DNA of 64,000 nt from JBEKCP01 sp049509515 (GCA_049509515.1 JBEKZV010000018.1:1-64000), one strand, 5' to 3'; shown: positions 1-8,082, counted from the stretch's first letter. A program made the numbers and translations. The notes: a model not told the origin generated them from the letters alone.

Positions 1-2
1 TG

Positions 3-1331
3 CTGTACATCGACCTGCACCTGGTCCACGAGGTGACCAGCCCGCAGGCGTTCGAGGGGCTGCGGCTGGCCGGGCGGCGGGTCCGCCGGCCCGAGCGGAC
101 CGTCGCCACCGCCGACCACAACGTGCCCACCACCGACCGCTCGCAGCCCATCGCCGACCCGATCGCCAAGCAGCAGATCGACACGCTCCGCGAGAACTGC
201 CGCGAGTTCGGCGTCCGCTTCTACGACCTGGGCGACCGCCAGCAGGGGATCGTCCACGTGATGGGGCCGGAGCTGGGCCTGACGCAGCCGGGCATGACCA
301 TCGTCTGCGGCGACAGCCACACCGCCACGCACGGCGCCCTGGGGGCCCTGGCCTTCGGCATCGGCACCAGCGAGGTCGAGCACGTCCTGGCCACCCAGAC
401 CCTCTTGCAGCAGCGGCCCAAGACGATGGAGGTCCGCGTCGAGGGCCGCTTGCCCAACGGCGTGACGGCCAAGGACCTGATCCTGTGGCTCATCGGCCGC
501 CTGTCCACCAGCGGCGGCACCGGCTACGCGATCGAGTACACCGGCGACACCATCCGCAACCTGAGCATGGAGGAGCGGATGACCGTGTGCAACATGACGA
601 TCGAGGCCGGGGCCCGCGCGGGCCTGATCGCCCCGGACCAGCGGACGTTCGACTATCTCCGCGGCCGGCCCCAGGCGCCGCGGCATTTCGACGCCGCCGT
701 CGAGCGCTGGAAACGGCTTCCCACCGATCCCGGAGCGGCCTACGATCGCAGCGAGCAATTCGAGGCCGCGGCCGTCGAGCCCCAGGTCACCTGGGGCACC
801 AACCCCGGCCAGGTGACGGCCGTCGGCGGCCGCGTGCCCCAGCCGTCCGACATGGCCAACCCCAGCGACCGGAAGGCGGCGGCCGCCGCCCTGGCCTACA
901 TGGCCCTGGCGCCCGGCACGCCGATCACCGCCATCCCCGTCGACCGCGTGTTCATCGGCTCGTGTACCAACGGGCGGATCGAGGACCTGCGGGCCGCGGC
1001 CGACGTGCTCCGCGGCTACCACGTCGCGGAGTCGGTCCACGCGATGGTCGTGCCGGGGAGCGGACTGGTGAAAGAACAGGCCGAGCAGGAGGGGCTCGAC
1101 CAGGTGTTCCGCGCCGCCGGCCTCGAATGGCGCGAGGCCGGTTGCAGCATGTGCCTGGCCATGAACCCCGACCGCCTCGCCCCCGGCGAGCGCTGCGCCG
1201 CCACGACCAACCGGAATTTCGAGGGCCGCCAGGGCAAGGGCGGCCGCACGCACCTCGTGTCCCCCGCCATGGCCGCCGCCGCCGCCGTGGCCGGCCACTT
1301 CGTCGACGTCCGCGAGTGGAAGTACAAGTAA
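3..1331 (+). CDS. leuC: 3-isopropylmalate dehydratase large subunit (5' truncated by window edge)
   Basis: Aconitase-family isomerase of leucine biosynthesis that, with LeuD, converts 2-isopropylmalate to 3-isopropylmalate in the cytoplasm. The reading frame is open from base 3 and begins inside the conserved N-terminal stretch LYIDLHLVHEVTSPQAF; about 25-30 residues are missing upstream. Family signatures are DHNVPT, GDSHTATHGALG, and the three 4Fe-4S cysteines, one in FIGSCTNGR and two in GCSMC near the C-terminus. Eight bases separate it from leuD, so the two form an operon. The visible 442 residues plus the missing part fit the usual length of about 470. No abnormality was seen. Confidence 0.97.
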   Translation: MYIDLHLVHEVTSPQAFEGLRLAGRRVRRPERTVATADHNVPTTDRSQPIADPIAKQQIDTLRENCREFGVRFYDLGDRQQGIVHVMGPELGLTQPGMTIVCGDSHTATHGALGALAFGIGTSEVEHVLATQTLLQQRPKTMEVRVEGRLPNGVTAKDLILWLIGRLSTSGGTGYAIEYTGDTIRNLSMEERMTVCNMTIEAGARAGLIAPDQRTFDYLRGRPQAPRHFDAAVERWKRLPTDPGAAYDRSEQFEAAAVEPQVTWGTNPGQVTAVGGRVPQPSDMANPSDRKAAAAALAYMALAPGTPITAIPVDRVFIGSCTNGRIEDLRAAADVLRGYHVAESVHAMVVPGSGLVKEQAEQEGLDQVFRAAGLEWREAGCSMCLAMNPDRLAPGERCAATTNRNFEGRQGKGGRTHLVSPAMAAAAAVAGHFVDVREWKYK

Positions 1332-1339
1332 GAGACACC

Positions 1340-1933
1340 ATGCGACCCTTCACGCGACATACCGGACTGGTCCTGCCGATGGACCGGGTGAACGTCGATA
1401 CCGACCAGATGGTCCCCAAGCAGTTCCTCCAGCGGATCGAGCGGACGGGGTTCGGCCGGTACCTGTTTTTCGACTGGCGGTTTCGCCCCGACGGCTCGGA
1501 GAACCCCGATTTCGAGCTCTGCCGGCCGGAATACGCCGGGGCGACGATCCTCTTGGCGCGGCGGAATTTCGGCTGCGGCTCCAGCCGCGAGCACGCCCCC
1601 TGGGCCCTGGAGGACTTCGGGTTCCGCGTGCTCGTGGCCCCCAGCTTCGCCGACATCTTCTACAACAACTGTTTCAAGAACGGCCTGTTGCCCATCCGGC
1701 TCGACGACGAGCAGGTAGACGACCTGTTCGCCCGCGCGGCGGCCCGGCCCGGCTACCGGCTGCACGTGGACCTGGTGGCGCGGTCGATCTCGGACGAGCA
1801 GGGGCTCGCGCTCCCCTTCGAGCTGGACGCCTTCCGCCGCCACTGCCTGCTCGACGGCCTGGACGACATCGGCCTGACGCTGGCGCACGAGGCCCGGATC
1901 GCCGCCTACGAGCGGACCCACGGGATCGGGTAG
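1340..1933 (+). CDS. leuD: 3-isopropylmalate dehydratase small subunit
   Basis: Swivelling small subunit that completes the isopropylmalate isomerase active site with LeuC. It has 197 residues, the normal length. Visible signatures are the N-terminal NVDTDQMVPKQFL, the GCGSSREHAPWAL substrate loop and FADIFYNNCFKNGLLPI. The ATG lies eight bases after the leuC stop and starts exactly at the family's usual N-terminus. It is the last gene of the leuCD operon; the next 1.5 kb on this strand has no convincing gene. Confidence 0.97.
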   Translation: MRPFTRHTGLVLPMDRVNVDTDQMVPKQFLQRIERTGFGRYLFFDWRFRPDGSENPDFELCRPEYAGATILLARRNFGCGSSREHAPWALEDFGFRVLVAPSFADIFYNNCFKNGLLPIRLDDEQVDDLFARAAARPGYRLHVDLVARSISDEQGLALPFELDAFRRHCLLDGLDDIGLTLAHEARIAAYERTHGIG

Positions 1934-1971
1934 CGCTCCGCGATTGATTGTTGGACGGGTCGGCGAAACCC

Positions 1972-2037
1972 GTAGGTTATGCTTTAGCATAACGGAAGAT
2001 CGTGCGGGAAAAGGTGTTATGCTGAAGCATAACCTAC
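1972..2037. repeat. Paired palindromic (REP-like) element
   Basis: Two 22-base arms (1972-1993 and 2016-2037) are reverse complements with one mismatch. Each arm is itself a palindrome built on GTTATGCT and AGCATAAC, so the element can fold as two small hairpins or one long one. It lies 39 bases after leuD. There is no T-run after it, so it is not a standard Rho-independent terminator, although it could stabilise the leuCD mRNA 3' end. The architecture resembles REP or BIME elements. Confidence 0.7.
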
Positions 2038-2200
2038 TCATGCTGCTCCTTCCGCAGCCCGGGCTGTGGGCGCGTTTTTTTCTCTTGCCCGGGCGTTTAC
2101 GCCTTGGGGAACGACGGCCGCCATCGCTCATCCCCTTCCCCCCCGCCCCCACCCCCCCACCGCCAGTGGCATTTTCCGGAGGGTGTATGCCCGCCATGCC

Positions 2201-2420
2201 TGGGTTGCAGCGATTATTCTCAAGAATTCCTTGCTGGGGTGATTGCGGACGGCGGTGATTCGTTCATAATAAGCCTTGGCCGCTGGTTGATTCACCCAGG
2301 TCAATAGCGGGCAGCGTGGCACCCGACGGTCGAGCGGCAACTTGCCGCTTGGCAACCTTCCGCCGGGCGCCCTCTTATAACCGCGATGGTTTCCCGATTG
2401 CCCGGGCCTCTCCCCGCGCG
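2201..2420 (+). repeat. Direct repeat, copy A of a 220-bp leader-like block
   Basis: This block is repeated at 3166-3385 with a constant 965-base offset and no indels. I count 15 substitutions over the 220 positions. Copy B lies directly upstream of the PEP-CTERM gene, while copy A has no gene behind it. Differences in the open frames are mostly non-synonymous, so coding is unlikely. A small hairpin (GCGGC/GCCGC) is conserved in both copies. Weaker similarity extends about 60-70 bases upstream of the block. Confidence 0.75.
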
Positions 2421-2823
2421 TTCTTGGTCCTACTTTTTTGCGCGTTTTCAAGCATATCCCCTGCGTGGCGGAACTGTCCGTTTCTGCCGTGTTTTCCACA
2501 TCGTTTGGCTACCGTCGCTCTGGCCCTCTTGTGGTTTTTGGTCCTACTTTTCGCGATTTTCCAGGGCTGCCCCCTCCGCCGGGGCGTAAGGTCCGCCGGC
2601 TGCGGGCCGAAAGACTTCGAGATTCCCCAAAGTGCCATTCCTTTGGGGAGTCTCCTGCGCCGCATTTTCAAAGAACACCGCCGTCCGGACCCTCCCGGCA
2701 GGCAGGCTGACACCTGACACCTCGTCCCTGACACCTGGCCCGGAGGCTCCGACCATCGCATATTAGCGGACGGCATGGCCCGATTTCAAGCCCCCAATCG
2801 CGGGCATCAGTAGCTGAAGCACG
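2421..2823. other. Non-coding stretch between duplicated blocks
   Basis: No reading frame here looks like a protein. The only structure seen is a short direct repeat, GACACCTGACACCT followed by TGACACCT, near 2708-2738. The stretch occupies the place where a gene would sit if the leader-gene-trailer layout of the neighbouring PEP-CTERM locus had once been present twice. Confidence 0.5.
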
Positions 2824-2955
2824 CGTTCACGCCATGGGCGAAGAGAAGGAGAGACCGCGGATTGACGCAGATAGGCGCGGATATGGATGAATTCAATAAT
2901 CTGCGTTCAGTCGGGTCTATCCGCGGTTCCATCGCTTGCTTCTCCGATCTGTGAA
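2824..2955. repeat. Dispersed repeat with CCGCGGAT inverted motifs, copy 1
   Basis: About 130 bases, related to 5158-5280. Both copies start GTTCAC(A/G)CCATGG, then carry a purine-rich spacer, ACCGCGGAT(G/T)GACGCAGAT, and on the other side CTATCCGCGG followed by CCATC. The CCGCGGAT and ATCCGCGG motifs face each other, so the RNA or single strand can fold on itself. In both cases the element lies on the trailing side of a leader block. Confidence 0.65.
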
Positions 2956-3165
2956 CGATTGCGCAGCCGAATCGCCCTGCCGGCAAACGCGGCCCTGGGT
3001 GGGTGAATGCCCAGGGGGTTCATCCCGGAGGGACGCGAGCGATTAGCCGGTGGTTGCGGGGCCTCGGCGGCGCCGCCACCGGTATCGGGGTCAAGCGTGT
3101 ATCCCGATCCCTCATTCCCTGCCCCCAACTGGGTGGTTTTCCGGGGGGGTTTGGCCCACGATGGC

Positions 3166-3385
3166 TGGGTTGCAGCGATTATTCTCGAGAATTCCTTGCT
3201 GGGGTGATTGCGGACCGCGGTGATTTGTTCATAATAAGCATCGGCCGCTGGTTGATTCACCCAGATCAATAGCAGGCAGCGTGGCACCCGACGGTCGAGC
3301 GGCAACTTGCCGCTTGGCGACCTTCCGCCGGGCGCCCTCTCATGACCGCGACGGTTTTCCGATTGCCCGGGCCCCTGCCCGCGTG
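3166..3385 (+). repeat. Direct repeat, copy B, leader of the PEP-CTERM gene
   Basis: Second copy of the 220-bp block at 2201-2420. It ends 112 bases before the ATG of the PEP-CTERM protein and so probably belongs to that gene's promoter region or long 5' untranslated leader. What it does is unknown. No recognisable riboswitch family or clear sigma-70 promoter was seen inside it. Confidence 0.7.
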
Positions 3386-3497
3386 ATCGTGGTTTCCCGC
3401 CGTTGCGTTATTCCCAGTTCTTATCCCGCGTTGCGGCCGTGTTTGCGCCGGGTCTTGGCCAACGGGTTTCGTGAAATCCAACGTCGAGAGGTGAATT

Positions 3498-5081
3498 ATG
3501 TTGAACAAGAAGGTTGTGACGTGCGGCTGTGTTGCCGCGATTCTGTTGCTGTCTACGCCGGCGGCACGGGCAGATGAGTATTGGACCGTCTCGTCGGGCG
3601 ACTGGTCTGTGCCGGGCTACTGGGATGGCGGGGCGGTGCCGACTTCCAGCGACAACGCCTATATCGTCAACGGTGGAACCGCGACCGTCACCACGGCCGG
3701 GAACGTCTGCTCCGGCCTTTCGCTCGGCAGCACCGCGGGCAGCGGGGCCGTTAAAATGACCGGCGGCAGCCTTGCCCCCTCGGACGCCTACATCGGCAAC
3801 TCCGGCACGGGGAGGTTCACGCAATCGGGCGGAACCAACTCCATTTCCAACGGCCTGTACCTCGGGTGGGACAGCGCCGGGACCTATAGTCTCAGCGGGG
3901 CGGGCCAATTGCAGGCGGTTGACGAGTGGCTCGCGTGTGGCACAGGCACCACGGCGCTCTTCCAACAGTCCGGCGGGACCAACACAGTGACGGGATGGTT
4001 CGTACTTGGCGAGGGCCCCGGGAGCCCCTACGGCGGCAACGCGACCTACAACCTCAGCGGCGGAGAATTGTTAATGCCGGATAGCCGCGGCTGGATCGGC
4101 GTCTGCGGCACGGGCACCTTCACGCAGTCGGGCGGGACCAACGCGGCCTTGGGCGGCCTTATGATCGGGGTCAACAGCGGGTCGAGCGGAACGTACAACC
4201 TTAACGGCGGCACCCTCGCCGCCTGCTACTACGTGCAGGGCAACGGAACTTTCAACTTCAACGGCGGCCTGCTCCAGGCGGGCGGCCCATCGGTGACTAT
4301 GAACGACCTGTCCTATGCCTACGTCATGAGCGGCGGAGCGAAGATCGACACCAACGGCCAAACCATCACGATCGCCCTGCCCCTTCTCGACGGCGGCGGC
4401 GGTGGCGGGTTGACCAAACTCGGCGCCGGGACCCTCACGCTCAGCGACACTTGCAGCTACACGGGCCCCACGGCCGTCAACGCCGGCAGCCTTATCGTCG
4501 CCGGCTCGCTGGGCAGTACGGCCGTCACCGTGAGCGGCGGGGCGACGCTCGGCGGCACCGGCTCGATCGGCGGCACCGTGGTCGTGGCGGGCGGCAGCAC
4601 GGCCGACACCCAGGGGGCCGTCAACCTGGCCGACGGCATGATCGGCACCCTGACGCTCTCGGACTCGAGAGCCGCCGACACCGTCTTGACCCTCGGTGGC
4701 CCCACGGCCGGCAATCTCTCCGTGCTCACGTTCGAGGTGGGCGCCATCGCGGACCGCATCCAGGTTGCGGCCGGCAAGGTGGCGGTCAACCCGGGCGGCA
4801 GCCTGATCAACATCATCGCGCTTTCCGGCTTCGGGCCCGGCACCTATGACCTGCTGGATTTCCCCAGTGGGCAGGCCAGCGGGCTGGGCTACCTCAGCCT
4901 GGCGACGACCTCTCTTTCCGGCTACACGCTCTCGCTGCAATCGACGCCCACTTCCGAGCAGCTCGTGGTAAGCGTGCCAGAGCCGGGCACGCTGGCCCTC
5001 GTGGCGGCCGGGCTGGCCTGCGGCGCGGCGATCGGGCTGCGGCGGGGGAGGAACAGGGCTAAGGGATGGGCCGCAGAATGA
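3498..5081 (+). CDS. PEP-CTERM sorted surface protein with autotransporter-type beta-strand repeats
   Basis: A 527-residue exported protein with no enzymatic motif. Residues 1-25 form a signal peptide ending in ARA before DEYW. The body is a repetitive beta-rich solenoid of Gly/Ser/Thr-rich units, for example FTQSGGTN (three times) and YNLSGG, and it contains an autotransporter-associated strand motif (LTKLGAGTLTLS). The C-terminus has the tripartite PEP-CTERM signal: VPEPGTLAL, a hydrophobic helix and a basic tail (RRGRNRAK). Such proteins are thought to be processed by exosortase and displayed or released with exopolysaccharide. The ATG follows a clear GAGGTG ribosome site. It is probably monocistronic and preceded by the duplicated leader block. 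Confidence 0.9.
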   Translation: MLNKKVVTCGCVAAILLLSTPAARADEYWTVSSGDWSVPGYWDGGAVPTSSDNAYIVNGGTATVTTAGNVCSGLSLGSTAGSGAVKMTGGSLAPSDAYIGNSGTGRFTQSGGTNSISNGLYLGWDSAGTYSLSGAGQLQAVDEWLACGTGTTALFQQSGGTNTVTGWFVLGEGPGSPYGGNATYNLSGGELLMPDSRGWIGVCGTGTFTQSGGTNAALGGLMIGVNSGSSGTYNLNGGTLAACYYVQGNGTFNFNGGLLQAGGPSVTMNDLSYAYVMSGGAKIDTNGQTITIALPLLDGGGGGGLTKLGAGTLTLSDTCSYTGPTAVNAGSLIVAGSLGSTAVTVSGGATLGGTGSIGGTVVVAGGSTADTQGAVNLADGMIGTLTLSDSRAADTVLTLGGPTAGNLSVLTFEVGAIADRIQVAAGKVAVNPGGSLINIIALSGFGPGTYDLLDFPSGQASGLGYLSLATTSLSGYTLSLQSTPTSEQLVVSVPEPGTLALVAAGLACGAAIGLRRGRNRAKGWAAE

Positions 5082-5157
5082 CTTCCGCACTCCCGATAGG
5101 GGCAGGGAGGGCCGGTTATCAGGGACAATGAACTCCGTCCCTGTGCCCGCCCAAGTG

Positions 5158-5280
5158 ACCGTTCACACCATGGACGAAGAAAAAGGGAGAAACCGCGGAT
5201 GGACGCAGATACCAGCGTGTTCGATCATCCGCGTTCATCCGCGCCTATCCGCGGTGCCATCTCCTGATTCTCCGGGTGAT
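5158..5280. repeat. Dispersed repeat with CCGCGGAT inverted motifs, copy 2
   Basis: Second copy of the element at 2824-2955, about 75 bases after the PEP-CTERM stop. It carries the pair ACCGCGGATGGACGCAGAT and, facing it, CATCCGCGCCTATCCGCGGT. It may act as the 3' end structure of the PEP-CTERM mRNA or simply be a dispersed planctomycete repeat. Confidence 0.65.
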
Positions 5281-5307
5281 CGGCTTCGATCCGCACGCCG
5301 CCCGGCA

Positions 5308-5508
5308 TCATGGCCGCCCCCCGATCTTCTGCTGCGCCTGGGTGCGACGAACGGCACGGTTCCTCGCCCGGCGTTTCACATCCGAAGGCTTCTCGTATCG
5401 CTCCCGACGCCGCAGCTCACGCTTCAGCCCCGAGCGGTCCAGAATCTTCCGCAACCGCCGCACCGCTTCCTGGGCCGACTCCCGCTCCCGCAACACGATC
5501 TTGACCAC
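5308..5508 (-). CDS. rpsU: 30S ribosomal protein S21
   Basis: A 66-residue, strongly basic small-subunit protein that helps 30S bind mRNA start regions. The sequence begins MVKIVLRERESAQEAVRRL, the classic S21 N-terminus, and continues with RRRERYEKPSDVKRR. The start is GTG at 5508, directly behind an AGGAGGGG ribosome site with a two-base gap. A longer in-frame extension to 5619 exists but lacks family similarity and was rejected. The gene stands alone. A TGGTATAAT extended -10 box lies about 160 bases upstream, giving a leader of about 150 nt that could hold regulation. Confidence 0.95.
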   Translation of the reverse strand: MVKIVLRERESAQEAVRRLRKILDRSGLKRELRRRERYEKPSDVKRRARNRAVRRTQAQQKIGGRP

Positions 5509-5664
5509 AACCCCTCCTATTCTTGCGATAAGATGTCGTCTCGTACCCGCCCCGGGGCGGTTCGCCGGCGTTCGACGGCAACTGCCGAAGGGCTCCGCTG
5601 TGGAGTCTTCGGCGGCCATTGCCGGCGGCAGCGGCGATCTCTGCCCGGGTTCTCATGGGAATGA

Positions 5665-5673
5665 ATTATACCA
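5665..5673 (-). promoter_or_regulatory. Predicted extended -10 promoter of rpsU
   Basis: On the minus strand the sequence reads TGGTATAAT, a perfect extended -10 element. No good -35 hexamer lies 16-18 bases upstream, as is common for extended -10 promoters. Transcription would start near 5658, about 150 nt before the rpsU GTG. Confidence 0.45.
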
Positions 5674-5874
5674 GATCGGGGGGGCCTTGCTAGACCGCCC
5701 GAACTCACAAAGAACCGAATCGTGGGATCACGAACTTTCGCGGGCCCGGCGGCGGTTTGCCGGGGGCGAGCAGGCACGCTCCCGTCGAATCGCCGTCGGG
5801 AGCGGACCCACTGCGGGCCTGACCGAAAGCACTTGCTGGCAAAGGGTTGCGGCTTCAACGCGGTACGCCCCGTT

Positions 5875-6342
5875 CTAATCGGCAAATAGACCCAAGCCGG
5901 GGCTCTCCACGCGCACGTAGTCGGTATACTGCATGCTCACCGAGATGCTGTGGTCTCCGGCGTTGAAGTTGATCGCCTCGTTCTCGCCCAGCCGCTCGTC
6001 GCAGAGCGTGGGCAGGCCGAACAGGCTGCCGAAAGGCGGGATGGAACCGGGGGCGAGCCCCGTCATCCCCAGGACCTCGTCGCGGGTGGCAAAACGCAGT
6101 TTCCGCCAGCCCTTGGCCCGGCGGACGGCACGGCTGTCCAGCTTGCGATCGGCGGGCACCACGAACATGACGAAGCCGTCGTCGCCCTTGCAGACGAGGG
6201 CCTTGGCCCCGCTGGCCAGCGGCGTGCCCCGGATTCTGGCAGCCTCCTCGCTGGTGTAGACCGGCTCGTGCCGCAGCACGCGGAAGACAATGCCATGCTG
6301 CTCGAGCAGGCTCTCGACGCGGTCGAACACAGTTTCCGCCAT
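5875..6342 (-). CDS. YbaK/ProX-type aminoacyl-tRNA deacylase (trans-editing protein)
   Basis: A 155-residue free-standing editing domain of the YbaK/prolyl-tRNA-synthetase insertion family. Members hydrolyse mischarged tRNA, such as Ala-tRNA-Pro or Cys-tRNA-Pro, in the cytoplasm. Family features are the N-terminal helix (MAETVFDRVESLLEQHG), RHEPVYTSEEAARIRG, the conserved lysine region SGAKALVCKG, and GSIPPFGSLFGLPTLCD near residues 98-114. Length and domain boundaries are typical for a stand-alone member. It is preceded by 366 bases without a gene, so it is probably monocistronic. Which tRNA it edits cannot be read from the sequence. Confidence 0.85.
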   Translation of the reverse strand: MAETVFDRVESLLEQHGIVFRVLRHEPVYTSEEAARIRGTPLASGAKALVCKGDDGFVMFVVPADRKLDSRAVRRAKGWRKLRFATRDEVLGMTGLAPGSIPPFGSLFGLPTLCDERLGENEAINFNAGDHSISVSMQYTDYVRVESPGLGLFAD

Positions 6343-6708
6343 GAATTCATCCGCCCTTCTGCGACCATCGGTTGCGGCCCCGCTCCGGCCGATGCCGGTC
6401 CCCGGCAGGAACCTGTTCGGCAGGATAGTCTAACACAACGAGGCCATGGCGCCTGCTCTTTCGTCTCCCCTGAAGCTGCGGTAAAATACGGGCAAAGTGA
6501 AGGGGAATATCGACCCGCCGGGGTTAGTCTGCGCCGTGACCCCTGCCGCCGGGCAGATCATAGTTTACGGCATCGTTGGGCGGGCCGGGAGCGGCTAGCC
6601 TGTAACCATCATGTGCGCGAGAGCGAGAATGTTTCTCGCTAGCTCACGCGTGAAACGCCAATCGCGAAGCGCGATCGGCACACACCACCAGTCGAGAAAG
6701 GGAATCGA
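6343..6708. other. Intergenic region with two hairpins before the lipoprotein gene
   Basis: No gene is visible. Close to the downstream gene are two perfect hairpins. AGCGAGAA-TGT-TTCTCGCT at 6622-6640 sits within a longer imperfect stem involving CGCGAG and CTCACGCG. ATCGCG-AAG-CGCGAT lies at 6661-6675. Both would fall in the 5' leader of the gene at 6709. Confidence 0.5.
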
Positions 6709-7179
6709 ATGCAGACGTACAAGAATCACGTGACGACGCCGCAGGGATGGATCAGTGTTCCGCCTCGCACCATGACGATCATGGGCGTTGGCCTGTTGGC
6801 ACTCGTCGCCGTCGGGGCCTGCGGATGCGGCAGCGGCAAGAAGGGGATCGACACGAGCGACAATCTCAAGCAGCTCTCAGTGGCGCTCATCAAGTACCAC
6901 GACGACAACCACGCCTGGCCCGACACTCTCGACCAGGTGAAGCCGCTGATCGGCAAGGAGGGTCCGCTGGGCCCGATCGGCCACGGCAAGGACTACGCCG
7001 CGTTGACGGCCAACCCGCTTACGGGCGACAATCCGGGATACGAGTACGTCAAGCCCAAGGACGACGCCCCATCGGCGACGACCATCATGCTCTACCAATT
7101 GCGCGGCGGCAAGCGGGATGAAACGTTGAAGGTGGCTTTCAAAGACGGGTCGGTCCGCGATGCCAAGAGCTCGCCCTGA
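6709..7179 (+). CDS. Small lipoprotein, pseudopilin-like C-terminal pattern
   Basis: A 156-residue predicted lipoprotein of unknown role. After a 20-residue polar N-terminus comes a hydrophobic stretch (MGVGLLALVAVGA) leading to a lipobox-like VGAC near residue 38. A second in-frame ATG at residue 21 would give a conventional short signal peptide. However, the upstream ATG has the better ribosome site (GAGAAAGGG, six bases away). The mature part begins SDNLKQLSVALIKYHDDNHAWPDTLDQ, which resembles the strand-helix pattern of type II secretion pseudopilin C-terminal domains and DUF1559 proteins. No type IV prepilin cleavage motif is present, so it is not itself a classical pilin. Confidence 0.7.
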   Translation: MQTYKNHVTTPQGWISVPPRTMTIMGVGLLALVAVGACGCGSGKKGIDTSDNLKQLSVALIKYHDDNHAWPDTLDQVKPLIGKEGPLGPIGHGKDYAALTANPLTGDNPGYEYVKPKDDAPSATTIMLYQLRGGKRDETLKVAFKDGSVRDAKSSP

Positions 7180-7218
7180 TAGGGAAGAGCCGGGCGCCCA
7201 CCCGACAAGCCGCAGCCT

Positions 7219-7476
7219 CTAATGCCCGCACGGGCGGCTGCCGTGGCCGCAGGCCGGCGCGGCGGCCGAGGCGCGGGGCACGCCGTAACGCTCGGCCAGC
7301 CTGTCGGCGATCCCCAGGAACGTATCGTGCGTGCCGCGGCCCATCTCCTCGGCCTCGACCCGCTGGAAGGCCCGCAGCAACTCCTCCTGGTCCTGTTGGC
7401 TCAATGCCTGGTTGGCCATGGCGAACAGGCAATGGTCCTCCTTCTCGATGTGCGAGCGGAGGAGGCTGATGCCCCC
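7219..7476 (-). pseudogene. Hemerythrin (HHE) domain remnant, C-terminal half only
   Basis: Reading the minus strand in one frame gives ISLLRSHIEKEDHCLFAMA, then QALSQQDQEELLRAF and GTHDTFLGIADRLAERYG, ending in a His/Cys-rich tail. This matches helices C and D of hemerythrin-like domains, which bind a di-iron centre and O2 (HxxxEDH and HD ligand pattern). Helices A and B with their His and Glu ligands are missing: the open frame runs straight into the 3' end of aroH, in another frame, with no start codon before the domain. An internal ATG at 7419 would make only 66 residues. It looks like a gene cut by a deletion next to aroH. Confidence 0.6.
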
Positions 7477-7914
7477 TTATTTCCGGCTGGGTGGGGCGTC
7501 GTGCAGCCGGTCGGCGATCCACCGCTCCAACTCGTCCCAGTCCACGGGGGGCAACTGCGTGCGGTCCGGCCGCAGGCCCGCCGCCTCCTTGACGTAAATG
7601 TGGACGATCTCGCTCGGGGCCCTGTCCGTATTCCAGTGGACCAGGATGCGGATGCAGCGGCGGAGCGAGCCGGGCACGTCCAGCTCGTGGTTGCACATCA
7701 AGGCCACGTCGAGCCAGCCCAACTGCCGCGCCGCCAGGGCCGGAAACTCCGCGTCCAGGTCGGGCGTCGTGGAGAAGATCGCGCTGGCCACGTCGTCCGG
7801 CCGGATGCCGTTCCGGCGGATCATCAGGGCCAGCAACTCCCGCGTGGCCCGCAAAATATCCTCCCGGCTGTTCGAATCGGCGGTGGTGGCTCCCCGGACT
7901 CCGCGGCACGGCAT
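7477..7914 (-). CDS. aroH: Chorismate mutase, AroH type
   Basis: A 145-residue monofunctional chorismate mutase that turns chorismate into prephenate for Phe and Tyr synthesis in the cytoplasm. It matches the Bacillus-type trimeric class: RGVRGATTADSNSREDILRATREL, IFSTTPDLDAEFPALAARQLGW, the active-site region VPGSLRRCIRILVHWNTD, and VHIYVKEAAGLRPD. The ATG has a GGAGG ribosome site eight bases upstream. The C-terminus ends DAPPSRK and its stop touches the hemerythrin remnant. The extra 20 or so C-terminal residues after RPD are longer than in many members and may be sequence acquired at the same rearrangement. Confidence 0.92.
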   Translation of the reverse strand: MPCRGVRGATTADSNSREDILRATRELLALMIRRNGIRPDDVASAIFSTTPDLDAEFPALAARQLGWLDVALMCNHELDVPGSLRRCIRILVHWNTDRAPSEIVHIYVKEAAGLRPDRTQLPPVDWDELERWIADRLHDAPPSRK

Positions 7915-7937
7915 GTCGGCACCTCCGGCAAGGGGTC

Positions 7938-8082
7938 AAGGAGGAAGGATAAAGGATGAAGGCCCATCCCCGCGCGAGGGGCGGGGATGCCTTGCCGTCG
8001 CCCGTCTTGTAGGCGAAGGCCTGCGGCCCATCCCCGCGCGAGGGGCGGGGATTTCATCCTTCATGCTTTATCCTTCCTCCTT
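7938..8082. repeat. MITE-like element with 23-bp terminal inverted repeats
   Basis: A 145-bp unit is bounded by inverted repeats of 23 bases (7938-7960 and 8060-8082, one mismatch) that begin AAGGAGGAAGGATAAAG. Inside are two exact 27-base direct repeats (7962-7988 and 8026-8052), each holding the hairpin CCCCGC-GCGAGGG-GCGGGG. There is no coding capacity. It sits between aroH and the fab-type operon. Related AAGGATGAAGG strings recur inside the 3' end of the gene at 13346-15418. Confidence 0.65.

Noticed and set aside
1972..2037. Rho-independent terminator of leuCD
   Set aside because: The hairpins are AT-containing palindromes without a following T-run; a repeat element fits better.
2128..2499. 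Minus-strand frame shared with 2907-3305 (peptide VNQPAA.AYYE.ITAVRNHPSKEF)
   Set aside because: The similarity comes from the duplicated DNA block; differences between copies are mostly amino-acid changing, so no coding constraint is visible.
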